From: Prototheca cutis
Taxonomy: Eukaryota > Chlorophyta > Trebouxiophyceae > Chlorellales > Chlorellaceae
NCBI GenBank assembly: GCA_002897115.2
Contig: BCIH01000010.1
Coordinates: 1 to 11,081, forward strand
DNA: 11,081 nucleotides
Direction of reading: 5' to 3'
Shown: in pieces, positions 7,409-11,081 of the stretch
Layout of the letters: each line of letters begins with the position of its first letter
How positions within the stretch are numbered: position 1 is the stretch's first letter
The notes under the pieces: generated by a model
What the model was told of the DNA's origin: nothing
The model's database searches: none
What the model saw: the letters and a program-made list of their open reading frames with translations, nothing else
Program-made: the position numbers and the translations under genes

Positions 7409-10400
7409 TCAGCGTCTCAGCGCTTTGTAGTAGAGCTCAATGTAGTCTAGCGCCGGCTTTGCCCAGGACCAGTCCATTTTCATGTCGCGTGTGACGAGGT
7501 CTGCCCACCAGTCGCGTTCGCCGTACCAAGCGGTGAGGGCGCGATTGAGGGCATAGTCGATGCCTGGTGCGTCGGTGCCTTCAAAGGAAAACCCGTTGAC
7601 TGCCATGCCCGCCGCAGCGGCACGCTCCTGGTCGTGGTCGACGTCAAACACCGTATCGTTCAGCCCCCCCGTCTTGCGAACGATGGGGACCGTGCCGTAG
7701 CGCATGGCGATCATCTGGGTCAGGCCGCAGGGCTCAAACATGGATGGAACCAGCAGCATGTCGGCACCTGCGTAGATCAGGTGGCTCAGCGGCTCGTTGT
7801 AGGCAAACCACAGCCGTGCACGGTCGGGGTACTGACGGGTGAGGTCGGCCGCAAGGGCGTTGAACTCTGCTTGAACCCGGGGATCGGGCGCGGAACCCAG
7901 CAGCACAAACTGGGCGCCCCTTTCCAGCGTACGCCAGGCCGCGTGCTTGATCAGGTGCACGCCCTTTTGGTGCGTGAGGCGGGTCACCACGCCGACGATG
8001 GGTACGTCGGCGTCGCTCAGATTCATCTTTGCCCGCAGCTCGGCCTTGGCGGCCGCCTTGCCCTCGCGCCAGGTGTCTGAGCTGTAGGGTTGCGGCAAGA
8101 ATTCGTCCTCCGCCGGGTCCCAGATCTCTGGGTCGATGCCGTTGCGGATGCCGTAAAACTTGGCCATGTTCGGTGCGACTGCCGGGTGCCCCGAGACTTC
8201 TTGGGCATAGGTGGGGGACACAGTGGTGGCGACGTTTGCGGCCGCCATGGCCCGGCCGATGAGGTCCGCGCCGTAGTTCAAATTGTGGATGGTGAATGCC
8301 GTCCTGGAGGTGCCATGGTCCATCCAGGTGCAGGGGGCGGATTGCCAGTCGTGGGCATGCAAAATGTCCGGTGCCCGGGCATCGGCGTGGTGGCGCAGGT
8401 ATTCCAGCGCGGTCTCGCACCACACGCCGAAACGGTGCCGGTCCGCGTTCATCTCCGTGTAGATGCGCCCCACCCAGAACATGCCGTTGCAGGGCTCCAA
8501 AAAGGTGGTCTTGAGGTCTTCGACGACCCCCTGCCAGACCTTGACTTCGACGCCGTTGTGCCAAAACTCTTTGACCAGGGCGAGACCCTGGACCAAGTCG
8601 TAGTTGATGCAGTCGTACTTTGGCAGCACGACTTCAACTTCGTGGCCTTCCTCCTGGACCGCACGCCCCAGCGCCGTGACGACATCACCCAGGCCGCCCT
8701 CCTTTGCAATCGGCGCCATCTCCGCGGCGACGTGCACCACGCGCAACGGCTCCTGCGGCGGGCCCTCGCCTCCGACAACAGGAAGGTGGTAGCTCAACCC
8801 CCGGTTGTCGTCAGTAAACCCACCATGCGCGTCGCCCGAGTCGAGAAACACAAGGTCCATGCTGTGCGCGCGGCGGGGGACTTGGATCGTGGCGGCGCAG
8901 AACCCGCCGATGCCCGTGGGCCGCATCGCCGTGGGCGCAAACTGGCTCTGGGTCCAGCGGTTAAACCCGCCGCGCACAAACACCTCGGGCCGGCCACGCA
9001 GCGATGTGAGGTCAGGGTTGTAGTGCACCTGCACGGGCTGGCCAGCCACAGGAGTGCTTGGAACTGTGTACAAGAAAGCGGCCTGCGCCGCCCGCCGAGC
9101 GGCTCCGGCCTCGTACTTGATCTCAGCCTTCTCCAGCGCTCTCTTCGCCGCGAGCTCCTCCTGCCGCTGGTTCTCCGCGGGATNAGCTTCCAGAATCTGC
9201 TGGGCCAGCAGCGCCCCCAGTTCCTTGTCTGTTGTGCCAGTGGTGTCGGGTTTTGGTGGTTAGGGTCCTGTGGGGACACTGCATCCATCGACTACAAGAG
9301 ACTCCCCATCCCCTCCACAAAACCCAACCACCACCACCCACCCGACAGCGCGCCGGAAAGCGCGGTGTGGTAGTCGTTCTGGCTGTTGTTGTCCCAGATC
9401 GTTCGGCCTCCGTCCACAAAGACAAAGTCAGCAATCGTTGCAAGGGCGTCCACCTCAATCTTGGCAGCCAGCCAGCGGCCCGGGCCGAGGCCCGCTCGGG
9501 TCACGGCGCTCGCAGACATGGGTTCCATCGGAACCTTTGTCTTCTTCAGGTGCCATGCGTCGAATCCGATGACCACGAGGATTTCCTGGGCCCCACGCAG
9601 GGGCCCCGAATCAGCATTGTAGGCCAGTGTGGCTTGGCGCCCCGGCTTGGGCGCGCCGCTGCCCACCCAAGCAAACACCCCCGGGCGGGCAGCCTCTGTG
9701 GTCAGCTTGTCCAGCCCGGCCCGGCGGTCCCGGACCGCGAGTGCGGCTTCCTGCTGCGCCTCGCGGCGCTTGCGTGCGCGACAGGCTTCCCGGGCACGCT
9801 CTGCGTCCTGTTGCCCAGCCTCCCGGGCCGCGGCCAGCAGTCGTCGTTCTTCGGCCTCACGCTCCTTTGTTCGCTCTGCCTCGGCAGCTTCGTACACCTC
9901 TAGCTGCCGCACGTGCAGCTGCTGTTGAGTGACAGTGCCCGAGAGATCGAGAACGTAATTCCGGCCTCGGTTGTTATCGTGGACGCCGGATCCCTGGTCA
10001 AACACGGTGAACTCGGCACCCGTGAGCAGGGCCGGAACGGCAAGTTCCAGCCGCCACCATTCGCCGCCGCGGAGGCTCCCCACGCGCGTCATGGGACAGG
10101 TCTGCTGCGTCTCCCACCCGTTCCAGCCCAGCTTTGCCGCGGGGCGCGCGCCGTCGCCTCCTGGTAAAGGACCTGCCGCGCGGTTGTAAAACAGCAGGAC
10201 CGTGCTGCCGCACGGCACTGGGCCCTCGGGCACGGTGAACAGCCTGTCGCCCGCGGCGATTGCCGCATCCGCCAGCTGCTGCAGCTCCCCATGCGTCGGC
10301 GCTGGAGTGGCGCTGGGTGCGGTTGGTTTGGTGACAGGGCCTGCAGGGGCCGTCGTCGTCACCGTCGCCGCCGCCGCAAGAACACCACCGCCAAGGCTCG

Positions 10401-11081
10401 CAGCCTCCTCTTCCTCTTCCATGCTGCCCAGGGAATACTTTCCCCGCAGCGTCGACAGGCGGCGCTGGGCCTCGGCCTTGTCGGCCGCGAGCTGAAGCAC
10501 CAGGCGCTGCAGGGCCTCGTTCTCGGTCTTGAGCACCTGGAGCTCTAAGACATGGGGCTCGCCCCGCTCGGCCTTACTCGCGGCACGGGCCAATAAATCG
10601 GCTTCCGCGGCCTGTTTCGCCAGGTCAACGGCCTCGGCATTGGCCCGCTGGGCCTGAGCCTTGACCGGCCCGGCGTCGGTGCCACGCTGAGTCGCCGCAT
10701 GCGCCGCAGCCGTCGCAGCCTTTTGCTCCTCGGACAGTTTCCGCGCTAACGATTTCGAAGCGCTGCGAGGTGGCGGTGGTGGCAAAGGGTGCGGGGTGAG
10801 CAAGGTCTGGGGCTTTTTCCCTGTGGAATGACAGCACACCAACTGCCCATNACAAGCCCGAACCTGATCTTGGCTGCGGAGGCAATCTTGAGTGCCCGGC
10901 CCGACTGGCTGGCTGGACCCTTGGCCCCGGAAGTGGCAGCGACGCCATTGGTCTCTGCACCAGCGGCAGCAGAAGAAGAGGTCGCTGCATCCTTGCCAGC
11001 CTTCCCCACAGGTACCGGGTCCTTGCCGGTGGCCTTGCCCAGGGACGCCGGGTCCTTGTCGGTGGCCTTGCCCAGGGACGC
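7409..11081 (-). CDS. SS3: Starch synthase III (GT5 with three CBM53 modules), 5'-truncated by the window edge, three visible exons
   Basis: Minus-strand exons are 11081-10864 (open to the right), 10762-9342 and 9228-7409. Introns are 101 and 113 bp, GT-AG, phases 2 and 1, leaving 1152 residues plus stop. Family knowledge: SSIII adds glucose from ADP-glucose to alpha-1,4-glucan chains in the plastid. Visible order: Lys/Ala-rich tandem repeat (1-31), coiled coil (about 75-185), CBM53 (about 249-348, GWNGW and HDNN), charged coiled coil (about 350-430), CBM53 (about 434-543, FDAW and WDNN), short helix, CBM53 (about 603-700, FNRW and DDN), then GT5 from about 709 to the end. GT5 motifs: KEGGLGDVV (722 on), HAHDWQSAP, TRLTHQKG, FEPCGLTQ and RKTGGL (Lys 1065). 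The KxGGL motif has Glu where plant SSIII has Val. An N at 9184 leaves one residue (Asn, Asp, His or Tyr) unknown. The start codon and transit peptide lie outside. Confidence 0.94.
10989..11081 (-). repeat. 33-bp in-frame tandem repeat in the SSIII N-terminal region
   Basis: Two near-identical 33-bp units (11049-11081 and 11016-11048) encode ASLGKATDKDP and ASLGKATGKDP. A degenerate third unit (10989-11015) encodes VPVGKAGKD. The array may continue beyond the right edge. It gives a flexible, basic linker, probably between the transit peptide and the first coiled coil. Confidence 0.85.

Noticed and set aside
7409..9073. Starch synthase as an independent 554-residue protein without the upstream modules
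   Set aside because: The apparent start codon is TTG, the frame is open upstream to a clear acceptor at 9229, and it joins in phase to an exon with two CBM53 modules, as in SSIII.
8090..9373. A 427-residue plus-strand reading frame opposite the starch synthase
   Set aside because: It is an antisense shadow of a GC-rich conserved coding exon, spans an intron of the minus-strand gene, and has no recognisable motif.
1..11081. Defence cluster, mobile element, CRISPR array, or tRNA/rRNA genes
   Set aside because: No spaced direct repeats, transposase or reverse transcriptase motifs, or tRNA-like folds were seen. All long coding regions belong to familiar eukaryotic gene families.

Overview
The window looks like nuclear DNA of a green alga, probably a starch-making trebouxiophyte or other core chlorophyte. 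It is GC-rich. It carries five spliced eukaryotic genes whose short GT-AG introns (about 100-210 bp) are phase-consistent with the conserved protein frames. One gene is a starch synthase III, which points to the green lineage. Four isolated N calls (3759, 7240, 9184, 10851) suggest a draft assembly. The species assignment is inference.

Layout from left to right: (1) 1-931, plus strand, the 3' part of a REXO4-like DEDDh exonuclease gene, with a 65-G homopolymer in its first visible intron. (2) 1329-1908, plus strand, a complete three-exon gene for the spliceosomal Sm protein E, 86 residues. (3) 2233-4121, minus strand, a two-exon PF02636-type SAM-dependent methyltransferase with a likely organellar presequence. 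(4) 4693-6870, plus strand, a five-exon Obg-family GTPase with a likely organellar presequence and a large insertion in the Obg domain. (5) 7409-11081, minus strand, starch synthase III, three visible exons and 1152 residues in the window; the 5' end lies beyond the right edge. It has coiled coils, three starch-binding CBM53 modules and a GT5 catalytic domain.

Genes 1 and 2 are in tandem. Genes 2 and 3 converge (324 bp apart), 3 and 4 diverge (571 bp), and 4 and 5 converge (538 bp). Intergenic DNA holds hairpin-forming inverted repeats, a few microsatellites and two TGTAA pentamers of the kind used as poly(A) signals in green algae. The genes serve separate housekeeping roles: ribosome/RNA processing, splicing, organellar protein methylation or assembly, organellar ribosome assembly, and starch synthesis. 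The one plausible functional link is the divergent pair of putative organellar proteins at 2233-6870.

I see no mobile element, CRISPR array, tRNA, rRNA or defence-like cluster, and I did not find an undescribed multi-gene system. The points most worth checking are the poly-G run, the family-atypical insertions in the GTPase and the methyltransferase, the Glu substitution in the starch synthase KxGGL motif, and the hairpins flanking the SmE gene.
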